Notes: generated by a model not told the origin, from the sequence alone. Positions 7,719-15,210 are shown, numbered from the stretch's first letter. The stretch: 64,000 nt of DNA from a bacterium D16-51 (GCA_003612285.1 RAYE01000013.1:1-64000), one strand, 5' to 3'. Numbers and translations: made by a program.

Positions 7719-7810
7719 TTCGATTTCTAAGTATTTTAAGACGCATAGAGAAATGCCAAAATCACACAATATGTTATGCTAAGCAACATGAGAAAAATAT
7801 TTGTAAGCAA

Positions 7811-8191
7811 TTATTTTAGGGATGTACGCTCTATTTCTTGGCGGTAAAAATCAATTTTATCGTCCAGCTTTGCCATATGTTCCTGCAATACTTTTATCTG
7901 CTCATTAAGGGACTCACGATGCACGGTCAGCATTTCCATTCTCTCATTAAGGGTAAGGCTGCCTTCCGCCCGCAGTTCGGCATAACGCTGTATTTCTTTA
8001 ATCGGCATCCCCGTGTCTTTCAGACGCTTGATAAAGTAGGTCCATGCGAGGTCTTTGTCCGAATAACAGCGGCGGTTACTGGAATTGCGTTTCGGCGTAA
8101 TCAGATTTTCATGCTCGTAGTAACGCAGGGTATGTATCCCTAAATTTGTCAGCCTTGAAAATTCACCTATGGAATATTCCAAAAAAATCAC
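7811..8191 (-). CDS. MerR family transcriptional regulator
   Basis: The 126-residue protein has the MerR winged-helix start (YSIGEFSRLTNLGIHTLRYYEHENLI), the RRCYSDKDL wing segment and a long C-terminal antiparallel coiled-coil helix (residues 85-126). MerR proteins activate promoters with an overlong 19-20 bp spacer by twisting the DNA. The effector domain is very short with no obvious metal cysteines, so the ligand is unclear. The gene is divergent from the SDR gene at 8265, and the shared intergenic region has a textbook MerR-type promoter, so the SDR gene is the likely target. Confidence 0.9.
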   Translation of the reverse strand: MIFLEYSIGEFSRLTNLGIHTLRYYEHENLITPKRNSSNRRCYSDKDLAWTYFIKRLKDTGMPIKEIQRYAELRAEGSLTLNERMEMLTVHRESLNEQIKVLQEHMAKLDDKIDFYRQEIERTSLK

Positions 8192-8201
8192 CTCTTATCT
8201 C

Positions 8202-8232
8202 TTGACATAGAGTTTACTCTACATTGTATGCT
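8202..8232 (+). promoter_or_regulatory. MerR-type promoter with 19-bp spacer and operator palindrome
   Basis: TTGACA (8202-8207) and TATGCT (8227-8232) are separated by 19 bases. Within the spacer, TAGAGT-TT-ACTCTA (8208-8221) is a perfect 6+6 inverted repeat. This arrangement, a consensus -35 with a long spacer occupied by a palindrome, is the hallmark of MerR-activated promoters and drives the SDR gene. Confidence 0.85.
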
Positions 8233-8264
8233 CGTATTATATCAGCAAAGAGGAGGTTTTGTAA

Positions 8265-9053
8265 ATGGTTCAAAACACAGAAAAGTACACGGTAATCACG
8301 GGGGCAAGTTCGGGGATAGGGTATGAAACAGCAAAAGCCTTTGCGGAGCGGGGGAGCAGCCTAATCCTTGTTGCCCGCAGAAAAGACAGACTGGAAACTT
8401 TAAGGCAGGAAATTTTAGCTTTACATCCGATGCTTGATATTGTGGTTAAGGCTGCGGATTTATCTGTTCCCCAAAATGTTTTCCAGTTATACGAGAGCAT
8501 AAAATCATATCCGCTGAGGACATGGGTGAACAATGCGGGATTTGGAAATTATGGCAGCGTTGGGAATCAGGATTTGGAGAAAATCAGTCGGATGCTGCAT
8601 TTAAATGTGGAAGCCCTCACCGTCTTTTCGTCCCTGTTCGTTCGTGACTTTAAAGATACGGAGGGGACACAGCTTATCAATATTTCTTCCTGCGGCGGCT
8701 ATACGATTGTGCCTAATGCGGTAACCTATTGTGCTGCAAAGTTTTATGTCAGTGCTTTTACGGAGGGCTTGGCGTGGGAGTTGAAAGCCGCCCATGCAAA
8801 AATGCAGGCAAAGGTATTAGCCCCTGCCGCAACAAAAACGGAATTTGGGAAAATTGCGAATGATGTTACGGAATATGACTATGACAGATTATTTGGCAAT
8901 TATCATACAAGTACACAGATGGCTGCATTTCTGCTTGAATTGTACGACAGCGATAAAACAGTGGGCTTTGTGGACAGGGAAACCTTTTCATTTCATTTGT
9001 ATGAGCCGCAATTACAATATGCAGGCAGTTCACGGCATAACCAGAAAATGTAG
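8265..9053 (+). CDS. SDR family NAD(P)-dependent oxidoreductase
   Basis: The 262-residue protein is a classical short-chain dehydrogenase. It has the cofactor motif TGASSGIG near residue 14, the adenine-pocket arginines ARRKDR, the NNAG-type motif VNNAGFGNYG near residue 88, catalytic serine in NISSCGG and the catalytic YxxxK in YCAAKF near residues 153-157. The arginines after the second strand suggest NADPH. The substrate cannot be told from sequence. Its MerR-type promoter suggests it is induced by a toxic or reactive compound, as expected for a carbonyl-detoxifying reductase. AAAGAGGAGG precedes ATG 8265, and a terminator hairpin follows. Confidence 0.9.
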   Translation: MVQNTEKYTVITGASSGIGYETAKAFAERGSSLILVARRKDRLETLRQEILALHPMLDIVVKAADLSVPQNVFQLYESIKSYPLRTWVNNAGFGNYGSVGNQDLEKISRMLHLNVEALTVFSSLFVRDFKDTEGTQLINISSCGGYTIVPNAVTYCAAKFYVSAFTEGLAWELKAAHAKMQAKVLAPAATKTEFGKIANDVTEYDYDRLFGNYHTSTQMAAFLLELYDSDKTVGFVDRETFSFHLYEPQLQYAGSSRHNQKM

Positions 9054-9085
9054 TAGATGGAAATAGCCTTCGGTGCGGTAAAAAG

Positions 9086-9120
9086 GAAAACAGAGGGGCT
9101 TATTCCTCTGTTTTCTCTTT
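9086..9120. terminator. Terminator after the SDR gene
   Basis: GAAAACAGAGG (9086-9096) pairs with CCTCTGTTTTC (9105-9115) around an 8-base loop and is followed by TCTTTTGCTTT. It lies between the convergent SDR and HxlR genes and may serve both. Confidence 0.75.
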
Positions 9121-9172
9121 TGCTTTACATATTCCTTGTGCCGTCCTAACTATAATAATTAGCTCTGAATCA

Positions 9173-9499
9173 TTAAAATTCATCTAAGTAGGCAGTTCCC
9201 CAATCACACATAGCGTCTAAGATTGGGGCGAGCGTATTGCCGAAGTCTGTTAAAGAATATTCCGTTTTGGGAGGAACGACAGGATAGACTTTTCTGTTTA
9301 TCAGTCCGTCGTTTTCAAGTTCCCTTAGCTGCTGCGCCAACATTTTATCAGTTGCTTTGGGTACTAATTTATGCAGTTCACTATACCGCAGGGTTTTACC
9401 CATGAGATGCCACAGAATGACCGATTTATATTTCCCGCCAATTAAGTCAATCGTTGCTTCTACGGGACAGTTATAACTGCTTTCGCAATTTACACTCAT
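9173..9499 (-). CDS. HxlR family transcriptional regulator
   Basis: The 108-residue protein has the typical HxlR core: NCPVEATIDLIGGKYKSVILWHL, then TDKMLAQQLRELENDGLINR and PPKTEYSLTDFGNTLAPILD, closing with MCDWGTAYL. Cysteines at about residues 5 and 11 are candidate thiol sensors. It is transcribed away from the nitroreductase gene at 9627, and the region between holds a strong palindrome, so it probably represses or activates that gene and itself. Similar HxlR/nitroreductase pairs act in quinone or nitro-compound responses. The substrate here is not known. Confidence 0.9.
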   Translation of the reverse strand: MSVNCESSYNCPVEATIDLIGGKYKSVILWHLMGKTLRYSELHKLVPKATDKMLAQQLRELENDGLINRKVYPVVPPKTEYSLTDFGNTLAPILDAMCDWGTAYLDEF

Positions 9500-9515
9500 A
9501 GAAATTCTCCTAACT

Positions 9516-9579
9516 TACTTTTTGGATAGTATATACCCAAAAAGTACATTCTTGCCTTTGAATTTGTTTACGATATAAT
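9516..9579 (+). promoter_or_regulatory. HxlR operator and nitroreductase promoter
   Basis: TACTTTTTGG (9516-9525) and CCAAAAAGTA (9537-9546) are perfect inverted repeats 11 bases apart, about two helical turns centre to centre. Downstream, TTGCCT (9552-9557) and TATAAT (9574-9579) with 16-base spacing form a good promoter for the nitroreductase. The palindrome also covers the probable HxlR promoter on the - strand. Confidence 0.75.
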
Positions 9580-9626
9580 TATAGTATAGGGAAACCTAAA
9601 ATACAAGTTTAACAGGAGGAATACTT

Positions 9627-10160
9627 ATGGAATTTTTAGAAATTGCGAAATCACGTTATTCTGTCCGTGATTACAAAAGCAGAAAGGTAGAGCCAGAAAA
9701 GCTGGAAAAAATTTTATTAGCTGCCCATGTCGCACCTACGGCTGCAAATTTACAGCCTGTCCGTCTTATCGTTGTGCAGGAGGACGAGGGATTGGACAAA
9801 GTAGGAAAAGCGGCAAACCTTTATGGAGCGCCTTTGGCAATTATCGTTTGCTCCGAACATACGAAAGCATGGACACGCCCGTTTGATAACAAAAAGACCG
9901 TTGATGTAGATGCGTCAATCCTTACAGACCACATGATGATGGAAGCGACTGAGTTGGGGTTAGGTTCTGTATGGATATGCTATTTTAAGCCCGATGTTAT
10001 CAAACAGGAATTTAGGCTTCCAGACACCCTTGAGCCAATCAATATTTTGGCAATAGGATATGCAGACGGAAGCCCTGCTGACCCGGAACGCTATGCGTCG
10101 CAGCGTATTCCGTTGGATGAATTAGTCCATTACGAAAAGTTAAACCTTATTGAACATTAG
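9627..10160 (+). CDS. Nitroreductase family protein
   Basis: The 177-residue protein has the FMN-binding nitroreductase fold. RYSVRDYK near the N-terminus binds the flavin phosphate, PTAANLQPVRLIVV forms the flavin pocket, and MMMEATELGLGSVWI is the dimer-interface helix. The C-terminal ILAIGYADGSPADPERYA segment closes the site. Such enzymes use NAD(P)H to reduce quinones, nitroaromatics or other electrophiles as homodimers in the cytosol. AACAGGAGGAATACTT precedes the start. Control by the divergent HxlR gene fits a detoxification role; the actual substrate is unknown. Confidence 0.9.
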   Translation: MEFLEIAKSRYSVRDYKSRKVEPEKLEKILLAAHVAPTAANLQPVRLIVVQEDEGLDKVGKAANLYGAPLAIIVCSEHTKAWTRPFDNKKTVDVDASILTDHMMMEATELGLGSVWICYFKPDVIKQEFRLPDTLEPINILAIGYADGSPADPERYASQRIPLDELVHYEKLNLIEH

Positions 10161-10197
10161 TAGTTCAATAAGTATGAGTAATTGAAACAAATGGGTA

Positions 10198-10234
10198 AGG
10201 AACTATCCACAAGTTACTTTTGAACAGTTCCTAA
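10198..10234. repeat. Short AGGAACT...AGTTCCTAA palindrome
   Basis: AGGAACT (10198-10204) and AGTTCCT (10226-10232) form the ends of a roughly 37-base palindromic element with an AAGTTACTTTTGAAC interior. It is a member of the AGTTCCTAA family seen also at 26731, 54605 and 63823. Confidence 0.6.
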
Positions 10235-10271
10235 GCGTGATAACGCCCCGAAAAGATGATGGATAGGGACA

Positions 10272-10322
10272 GAGCCGATAAACTTGAGGGATTGTTCCAC
10301 ATATTATCGGCTCATTTCATTT
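10272..10322. terminator. Terminator between nitroreductase and the broken HxlR gene
   Basis: GAGCCGATAA (10272-10281) pairs with TTATCGGCTC (10304-10313), followed by ATTTCATTTT. The 22-base loop is long but the stem is perfect. Confidence 0.65.
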
Positions 10323-10498
10323 TATGTTTCCATATAAGTAAGGTATGTCTTTCCCCAATCACATAGCTGCGACAAGATAGGGTTAAGGGTTGTCCCTTTT
10401 GATAAATGCCATAATATTTTTAGTTTCCATTTTCCGTTCAATATATTCAGACCGACTTCAATGGGGCATTGGTCGTGAACTGCTTGTGTTTTTGCCAT
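10322..10498 (-). pseudogene. HxlR regulator with internal deletion
   Basis: Only 58 codons remain. The N-terminal part (CPIEVGLNILNGKWKLKILWHL) matches HxlR helices 1 and 2, and the C-terminal part (LNPILSQLCDWGKTYL) matches the terminal dimer helix. Compared with the HxlR protein at 9173-9499, about 50 residues carrying the recognition helix and wing are missing. The deletion kept the frame, so a short product could be made, but it could not bind DNA in the normal way. ATG 10498 has AAAGGA upstream. It is divergent from the amidohydrolase gene at 10672, which was probably its target. Confidence 0.85.
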
Positions 10499-10671
10499 GA
10501 ATATCGCCATCCTTTCATACCTTAACCGCCCGCCCCGCAGGAGCATATATTATGGATGCCCTTTGGGTACAGTATTAAAAAAGACACTTCATATCAAAAA
10601 AGTGCGTACTTGAATTTTGCTCTCTTTCAGAGATACTTATATTATATCAAATTTGTCAAGGAGGCGTAAAT

Positions 10672-11484
10672 ATGGTTATTGACAGTCACGAACACATCAT
10701 GTTCCCGACAAAAACGCAGTTGGAAAAAATGGATGCTGCAGGCGTGGATAGGACAATCCTTTTCTGTTCCGCACCGCATCCAGAAAAATCGGGTAATTTA
10801 AGTGAGCTTGAATCGGAGATGGACACATTATACAGGGTTCTTGCAGGAGCTAACAGTAAAAAAGATAACATCCGACGAATGGAAAAGAATATTTTAGAGG
10901 TTACTGAAGCTATAAAAAACAATCCAGACCGCTTTCTGGGTTTTAGCTCTGTACCGTTAGGGCTGAGTTTAGAGGAAACACAGGAATGGATAGAAACACA
11001 TATCACAGCCAATTCTTTATGTGGCATAGGGGAATTTACCCCTGGCAGTGAGCAGCAGATTATGGAATTAGACACGGTATTCCAATCAGTGCAGAATACA
11101 AGGTTATATCCTGTCTGGGTACATACGTTTCATCCAGTTACATTAGACGGCATTAAGCGGCTAATGGCATTATGTGAGAAGTATTCAGAAATACCTGTTA
11201 TCTTCGGGCATTTAGGCGGCTCAAATTGGATGGATGTGATTAAATTTGCAAAAGGACATGAGAATGTATATTTAGACCTTTCAGCCGCTTTTGCTTCTAT
11301 TGCTACAAAAATGGCATTAGTTGAGCTGCCAGAAAGATGTTTGTATAGCTCGGACGCTCCTTATGGAGAACCATATCTGTATAGGCAGCTCATAGAATTT
11401 GTAAGCCCTAACAAGACAACTGCAAAAATGGCGTTAGGTGAGAATATAGAAAAATTGTTGGATAGTCTTGGACTTGTTTCGTAA
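10672..11484 (+). CDS. Amidohydrolase family protein
   Basis: The 270-residue protein has the metal-dependent hydrolase TIM-barrel signature. DSHEH near residue 4 is the first metal site, PVWVHTFHP carries a histidine near residue 160, FGHLGG carries a further histidine near residue 182, and YSSDAPYGEP carries the conserved aspartate near residue 227. This places it in the amidohydrolase-2 group, whose members are hydrolases or decarboxylases of small acids. The substrate is not predictable. Two AAAAAAG-containing half sites lie upstream (about 10577-10605) and may be HxlR operators. GTCAAGGAGGCGTAAAT precedes the start. Confidence 0.85.
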   Translation: MVIDSHEHIMFPTKTQLEKMDAAGVDRTILFCSAPHPEKSGNLSELESEMDTLYRVLAGANSKKDNIRRMEKNILEVTEAIKNNPDRFLGFSSVPLGLSLEETQEWIETHITANSLCGIGEFTPGSEQQIMELDTVFQSVQNTRLYPVWVHTFHPVTLDGIKRLMALCEKYSEIPVIFGHLGGSNWMDVIKFAKGHENVYLDLSAAFASIATKMALVELPERCLYSSDAPYGEPYLYRQLIEFVSPNKTTAKMALGENIEKLLDSLGLVS

Positions 11485-11506
11485 TTGTTTATCAGGCATA
11501 AAAAGT

Positions 11507-11548
11507 AAAAAGACAGAGCCAATGTCAGCCCGTTGGCTCTGTCTTTTT
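11507..11548. terminator. Bidirectional terminator
   Basis: AAAAAGACAGAGCCAA (11507-11522) pairs perfectly with TTGGCTCTGTCTTTTT (11533-11548). With A and T tracts on either side, it serves the convergent amidohydrolase and HxlR genes. Confidence 0.9.
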
Positions 11549-11561
11549 GAGGAAAACATGA

Positions 11562-11891
11562 TTACATATTGAGGTTTTCATCTCCCCATTGTTTCATATG
11601 CTCAAAAACGGGAATGAAACTTTTGCCTAAGTCAGTAAGGTTATATTCCACACGGGGAGGTACTTCTTTGTAGTCATAACGGGTAAGGAAACCATCGGCT
11701 TCCAGTTCCCGAAGCTGCTTTGTCAGGCTTGATTCCGTAATATCGCCGATATGCCTGCGAAGCTCCCCGAAACGGTGTATATCCCGAAAGGCAATATAAT
11801 AAATGATTTCGATTTTCCATTTACCGCCTAAAATTTTTTGTATGGTAGAAACGGTTTTGCAGCGTTCAACAGCCAATGTACTTTTTTTCAT
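11562..11891 (-). CDS. HxlR family transcriptional regulator
   Basis: The 109-residue protein has the HxlR core: RCKTVSTIQKILGGKWKIEIIYYI, then TESSLTKQLRELEADGFLTR and PPRVEYNLTDLGKSFIPVFEHMKQWG. It has one cysteine near the N-terminus (ERCKT), a candidate redox switch. ATG 11891 is chosen because AAAGGAG lies upstream and the longer frame adds a hydrophobic, non-family extension. It is divergent from the radical SAM gene at 12294. The shared region carries a palindrome over that gene's promoter, so the radical SAM operon is the likely target. Confidence 0.9.
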   Translation of the reverse strand: MKKSTLAVERCKTVSTIQKILGGKWKIEIIYYIAFRDIHRFGELRRHIGDITESSLTKQLRELEADGFLTRYDYKEVPPRVEYNLTDLGKSFIPVFEHMKQWGDENLNM

Positions 11892-11971
11892 TCCTGCCAC
11901 TCCTTTCTGAAATAGTATAACACGCCTTTTCTTAAAAATCAATGTACCGTTTTGATATAGGTACTACAAAA

Positions 11972-12010
11972 AAGTACAGTACTTGTAAAATCATTGTACG
12001 AAAGTATAAT
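11972..12010 (+). promoter_or_regulatory. Radical SAM operon promoter with AAGTACAGTACTT palindrome
   Basis: TTGTAA (11983-11988) and TATAAT (12005-12010) with a 16-base spacer form the promoter. AAGTACAGTACTT (11972-11984) is a perfect 13-base palindrome overlapping the -35 box, a likely HxlR site; a TGTACC...GGTAC pair lies further up. The mobile element at 12029 is inserted just downstream, so transcripts from this promoter must cross it. Confidence 0.65.
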
Positions 12011-12028
12011 TAGTATAAATTACAGAAA

Positions 12029-12272
12029 GTTACTATTCACGGTCGATTTCTGGAAAAAGACTGAAATCGTTGTGCTTGCACATAAGATTTTAGCTCTTTT
12101 CCAGAAATTGACTGTGTAGGCTGTTCTTTTTTCATAAGATAGACAAAGCTGCATAGCGGCGGGTGCTAGACATCCAGTGGATGTCTGTTCAGCACGGACC
12201 GAAACGGAGTGTAGAACTATGCCGAAGGCAGAGGGTCTATCGCATGAAAAAAGAATGGCCGTGAATAGTAAC
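12029..12272. mobile_element. MITE-like element B1 (244 bp) with 8-bp target duplication
   Basis: The ends are GTTACTATTCACGG (12029-12042) and its exact complement CCGTGAATAGTAAC (12259-12272). TACAGAAA occurs directly outside both ends (12021-12028 and 12273-12280), a perfect 8-bp target duplication. The left half resembles copy B2 (17582) and the right half resembles the inverse of copy B3 (56898), with an extra hairpin containing AGACATCCAGTGGATGTCT. No transposase is encoded, so it must be mobilised in trans. It lies between the promoter and the ribosome binding site of the radical SAM gene. Confidence 0.92.
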
Positions 12273-12293
12273 TACAGAAAAGGAGATGTGTTT

Positions 12294-13193
12294 ATGCACT
12301 ACACAGGAACAATTTGGCGACCGCCGTATGAAGCGGCATCACTTTTATTAGAGGTAACGGCAGGCTGTACGCATCATAAATGTAAATTTTGTACTTTGTA
12401 TAATGATTTGCCGTTCAAATTCAGAATGTCCCCTCTGGAGGATATTGAGAGTGATTTACGGGAGGTTAAAAGAGCAGCGAAAGGTTGGGACAGCGAACGT
12501 ATTGACAGAGTATTTTTGACGGGAGCTAATCCCTTTGTTTTGTCTTATGACAAATTAACTGCGATCGCAGAGCTGATCCGCAAATATCTTCCGTCAGTGA
12601 AATCTATCGGCTCGTTTGCGAGAATTACAGATGTTACTCCGAAAACCGATGAGGAACTTGCCAAACTGCGGGATATGGGATATGACGGTCTGACGATAGG
12701 AATAGAAACAGGCGATGATGAAGCCCTGCGGTTTATGAATAAGGGCTATACATCGGCGGACATTATAGAGCAATGCCAGAGATTAGATGCAGCAGGCATT
12801 CATTACAGTTTCTTTTATTTGGTGGGCATTTCTGGGGCAGGTCGTGGAGAGATTGGAGCAAAATTGACGGCTGATATATGCAATCAGATACACCCTGCGC
12901 TCATAGGGGCAAATATGCTTACGGTTTATCCCGATTCTGAACTTTTTGCAGAAATTCAGCGTGGGAACTGGCAGGAAGAAGGAGAAGTTGAAAAATACAA
13001 AGAAGTACGGACACTCATTGAAAATTTGCAGATACCTACCATCTTTGCGGCAATGGGGGCTTCCAATGCGTTCCAGTTTCACGGGCAACTGCCGAAAGAC
13101 AAGGAAAAGCTGTTGGTATTTCTCGATGAAATCATTGGAAACGTCAGTGAAGAAGAATTACAGCGGTATAGAAAAAGCGTCTATCATTTGTAA
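12294..13193 (+). CDS. Radical SAM protein (WRPPYEA subfamily)
   Basis: The 299-residue protein has an N-terminal HYTGTIWRPPYEA signature and then CTHHKCKFC near residue 25, the CxxxCxxC site for a [4Fe-4S] cluster that cleaves S-adenosylmethionine. TGANPF, GIETGDDEALRFMNKGY and GISGAGRGEIGA are later barrel motifs typical of the group. No SPASM or B12 domain is visible. The reaction is unknown. ATG 12294 with AAAAGGAGATG is the real start; the longer open frame reads through the inserted MITE. A 54-codon gene and a second radical SAM gene follow closely, and an HxlR regulator is divergent. Confidence 0.88.
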   Translation: MHYTGTIWRPPYEAASLLLEVTAGCTHHKCKFCTLYNDLPFKFRMSPLEDIESDLREVKRAAKGWDSERIDRVFLTGANPFVLSYDKLTAIAELIRKYLPSVKSIGSFARITDVTPKTDEELAKLRDMGYDGLTIGIETGDDEALRFMNKGYTSADIIEQCQRLDAAGIHYSFFYLVGISGAGRGEIGAKLTADICNQIHPALIGANMLTVYPDSELFAEIQRGNWQEEGEVEKYKEVRTLIENLQIPTIFAAMGASNAFQFHGQLPKDKEKLLVFLDEIIGNVSEEELQRYRKSVYHL

Positions 13194-13208
13194 GCAAAGA
13201 GGAACATC

Positions 13209-13373
13209 ATGAGAAAAAAGAGATGGGAATTTATCATTTTAATTGGTGAAGAAGTCATTGGATGTATTTACTATTATGTAAAAGATAGTGGAACTTATAT
13301 CGAAAAAACATATCAAGGAATATATGAAATCGACATGGATGAACTCAAAGGCTTAATACGCAATATGAAATAA
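13209..13373 (+). CDS. Small protein between two radical SAM genes
   Basis: ATG 13209 has AGAGGAAC upstream and opens a 54-codon frame ending at TAA 13371. The product (start MRKKRWEFIILIGEEVIGCIYYY, quoted in parts: RRWE-like basic start, FIILIGEEVIGC core, then YIEKTYQGIYEIDMDELK) is a small mixed alpha/beta protein with a hydrophobic centre and an acidic helix at the end. It sits 15 bases after the first radical SAM gene and 15 bases before the second, so it is in the operon. It is too short for confident family assignment. It could be a peptide substrate or an accessory protein. Confidence 0.55.
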   Translation: MRKKRWEFIILIGEEVIGCIYYYVKDSGTYIEKTYQGIYEIDMDELKGLIRNMK

Positions 13374-13388
13374 AAGGAGTTGATTTTC

Positions 13389-14367
13389 ATGCACTTTACA
13401 GGCAGAACTTGGCGACCACCGTATGAAGCTCACTCGGTCATCATACAGGCGGCCTCTGGTTGCACCTATAATAAATGCAGGTTTTGCAGCCTGTATAAAA
13501 ATGAATGTTTCCGAATGTCGCCTATTGGGGAATTTGAGGAGGATTTAGCAGAGATAAAAGGTTATCAGCCAAATGCAAGGAGAATATTCTGGACTGGGGC
13601 AAATCCTTTTGCCATGAGTTACGAGAATCTGAAACTTAGGGCTTTGACCGTAAGGGATTATCTGATTAAATGCCAGACAATGGCTATGTTTGCGAGCATC
13701 CGTGATATTAAAAATAAAGAGGCGTGGCAGCTAAGGAAATTAAGGGCAATGGGCATTAACGGACTGAGCATCGGCGTAGAAAGTGGCGATGACGAAACGC
13801 TTTTCCTTGCAAATAAAGGATATTCGGCTGCTGATATTCTGGAACAATGCAGAAAATTAGATGAAGCGGGCATTGAATATTACTTTGTTTATATGACAGG
13901 TCTTGCGGGAAAAGACGGCGGATACCGTAATGCAAGGAATAGTGCGGAACTGTTCAGCCAGCTCAATCCGTATTTTGTTTCCGTGGACTCTCTTACACTT
14001 TTCCCAGACACAGAGCTGTACCAGATGGCACAGCAGGGTTTGTTTGTCCCTGCTGAAGAAAAAGAACGTATCCGTGAACTGCAAGTGCTAATCAACAACT
14101 TAAATATACGAACACATATATTCCCGCGAAGCAACGAGCCAAGTAGCCATGCTTGCATGGATATTTGGCGACTGCCGCGAGGGTCAAAGATCCCGTAGCT
14201 TGCTGCGGGGTCTTTGACTTGCAAACACGGTTTCAAATTTCATGCCCGTAACGGCGTATCTTCCGTATGACCGTGAAAAGGTTACAAGTGAATTGCAATA
14301 TGTATTAGATAATACGGGTGAAATGGAGATGAGGAAGTATAGAAACAATTTAAAATCTTTAGGATAA
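13389..14367 (+). pseudogene. Second radical SAM gene, interrupted by a 97-bp insertion
   Basis: The N-terminal 245 residues are intact and paralogous to the gene at 12294: HFTGRTWRPPYEA, CTYNKCRFC near residue 25, TGANPFAMSY, GVESGDDE and YMTGLAGKDGG. After the phenylalanine codon at 14121-14123, a 97-bp palindromic insert (14124-14220) shifts the frame. The present product gains about 25 foreign residues and stops near 14198. Removing the insert restores the frame exactly (F-ANTVSNFMPVTAYLPYDRE to KSLG) for 48 further codons, giving 293 residues, close to its 299-residue paralogue. The cluster domain survives, so partial activity is possible. The ribosome binding site is AAAAGGAGT at 13373-13381. 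Confidence 0.88.
14124..14220. mobile_element. 97-bp palindromic insertion in a coding region
   Basis: The insert has two stems. The first is built around AGCCATGCTTGCATGG. The second pairs GTCAAAGATCCC with GGGGTCTTTGAC around a GTAGCTTGCTGC centre. Its boundaries are fixed by the reading frame of the host gene on both sides. There is no long target duplication. It resembles REP or small palindromic elements moved in trans; no other copy is seen in this window. Confidence 0.85.
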
Positions 14368-14564
14368 GCCATGATGCTATCTTAATGCTTGTTCACAATC
14401 TTTACTGCTAAATAAGAATTTGCTGCTAATTAGCTTCTAATTAAACTATTAGAATCTTCAATTACTGGAGAAATAAAATCAGAAAATTTTATAAAAATAG
14501 GATTTGAAAGACTGCTGGTTTTCATGCTAAGATAATTTGCTCTAATTTAAAGGAGAACAGTTTT

Positions 14565-14663
14565 ATGAGCTTTTACATCACAAACGAACTTCCACCTAAA
14601 AAGAAAATCAGCTCTGTACAATCAAATCCGATGAAACATTGTACAGAGTATAGCGTAATATAA
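14565..14663 (+). CDS. Small open frame with good ribosome binding site
   Basis: TTTAAAGGAGAACAGTTTT leads into ATG 14565 and a 32-codon frame (SFYITNELPPKKKISS then VQSNPMKHCTEYSVI). The strong binding site suggests translation. The product is unrecognised and may be the front of a truncated gene, since the DNA after it has no gene-like frame. A GTACAATCAAAT / ATGAAACATTGTAC partial palindrome lies within its second half. Confidence 0.35.
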   Translation: MSFYITNELPPKKKISSVQSNPMKHCTEYSVI

Positions 14664-15109
14664 CACGTTAGGATTTCATCGGGAAATGCAGCAGTACATG
14701 AGAGGGATTTTATTTTTTTCATGTATTGCTTTTTCCCATGCAATTTGTGTGCAAAAGGCTATGGACAGTGCTGTTGGTGTCGCATGAGGAAGCGTTTTAC
14801 CGTGGGTGGACGCAGAAAGTGATAAATATAGAAAGAAAATATAGGCCAAAGGCACATTTTGTTTTTGTAAATAGTGCCAGAGGCAAGGGGAAGCCCGCCA
14901 AATAAAAAAAGCGTTTGGCGGGCTGCTTTGCCACGCCAAAAATAAAAGTCCTTCCAAATCTGTTTTCTGAAACTGCCTGTCAATCCAGAGATGGCGAGAT
15001 TATGGCTATCCCTGTAGAAAAATGTGTGATATACTGTAAAAGTAAACAATAAGTGTACATAAAATCTGGTATTCCGATTTGGAATTCCAAGTTTAAGGAT
15101 ATACCATAG
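14664..15109. other. Gene-poor stretch, probable decayed DNA
   Basis: I see no convincing gene here. Two overlapping - strand frames lack ribosome binding sites and family similarity. A short + strand segment around 14765-14820 (RMRKRFTVGGRRK) looks like the tail of a basic protein without a start. The stretch connects the small frame at 14565 with the ORF6N fragment and is likely a graveyard of deleted genes. Confidence 0.4.
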
Positions 15110-15210
15110 AAGCAGAACTTGGAGTCGAAAATTGTAATTTCAAGTTTGGAGGATGATAATGGTTATGGCGGGTATAGGAAACTGCCATTTGTATTCACAG
15201 AACAAGGAAT
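15110..15210 (+). pseudogene. ORF6N-type domain fragment
   Basis: The translation NLESKIVISSLEDDNG followed by GYRKLPFVFTEQGIAV matches the conserved end of ORF6N/KilA-N-type domains of phage and mobile-element proteins, which read R-LPYxFTEQGVAML. No start with a binding site and no N-terminal domain are present, and the frame runs into a perfect hairpin at 15211. It is a short relic of a mobile-element gene. Confidence 0.6.

Noticed and set aside
12177-12293. N-terminal extension of the radical SAM frame
   Set aside because: It is translated element B1 sequence; the real start at 12294 has a strong binding site and the family N-terminus.
14676-15049. Two overlapping - strand frames in the gene-poor stretch
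   Set aside because: No ribosome binding site, mutually overlapping and not similar to any family known to me.
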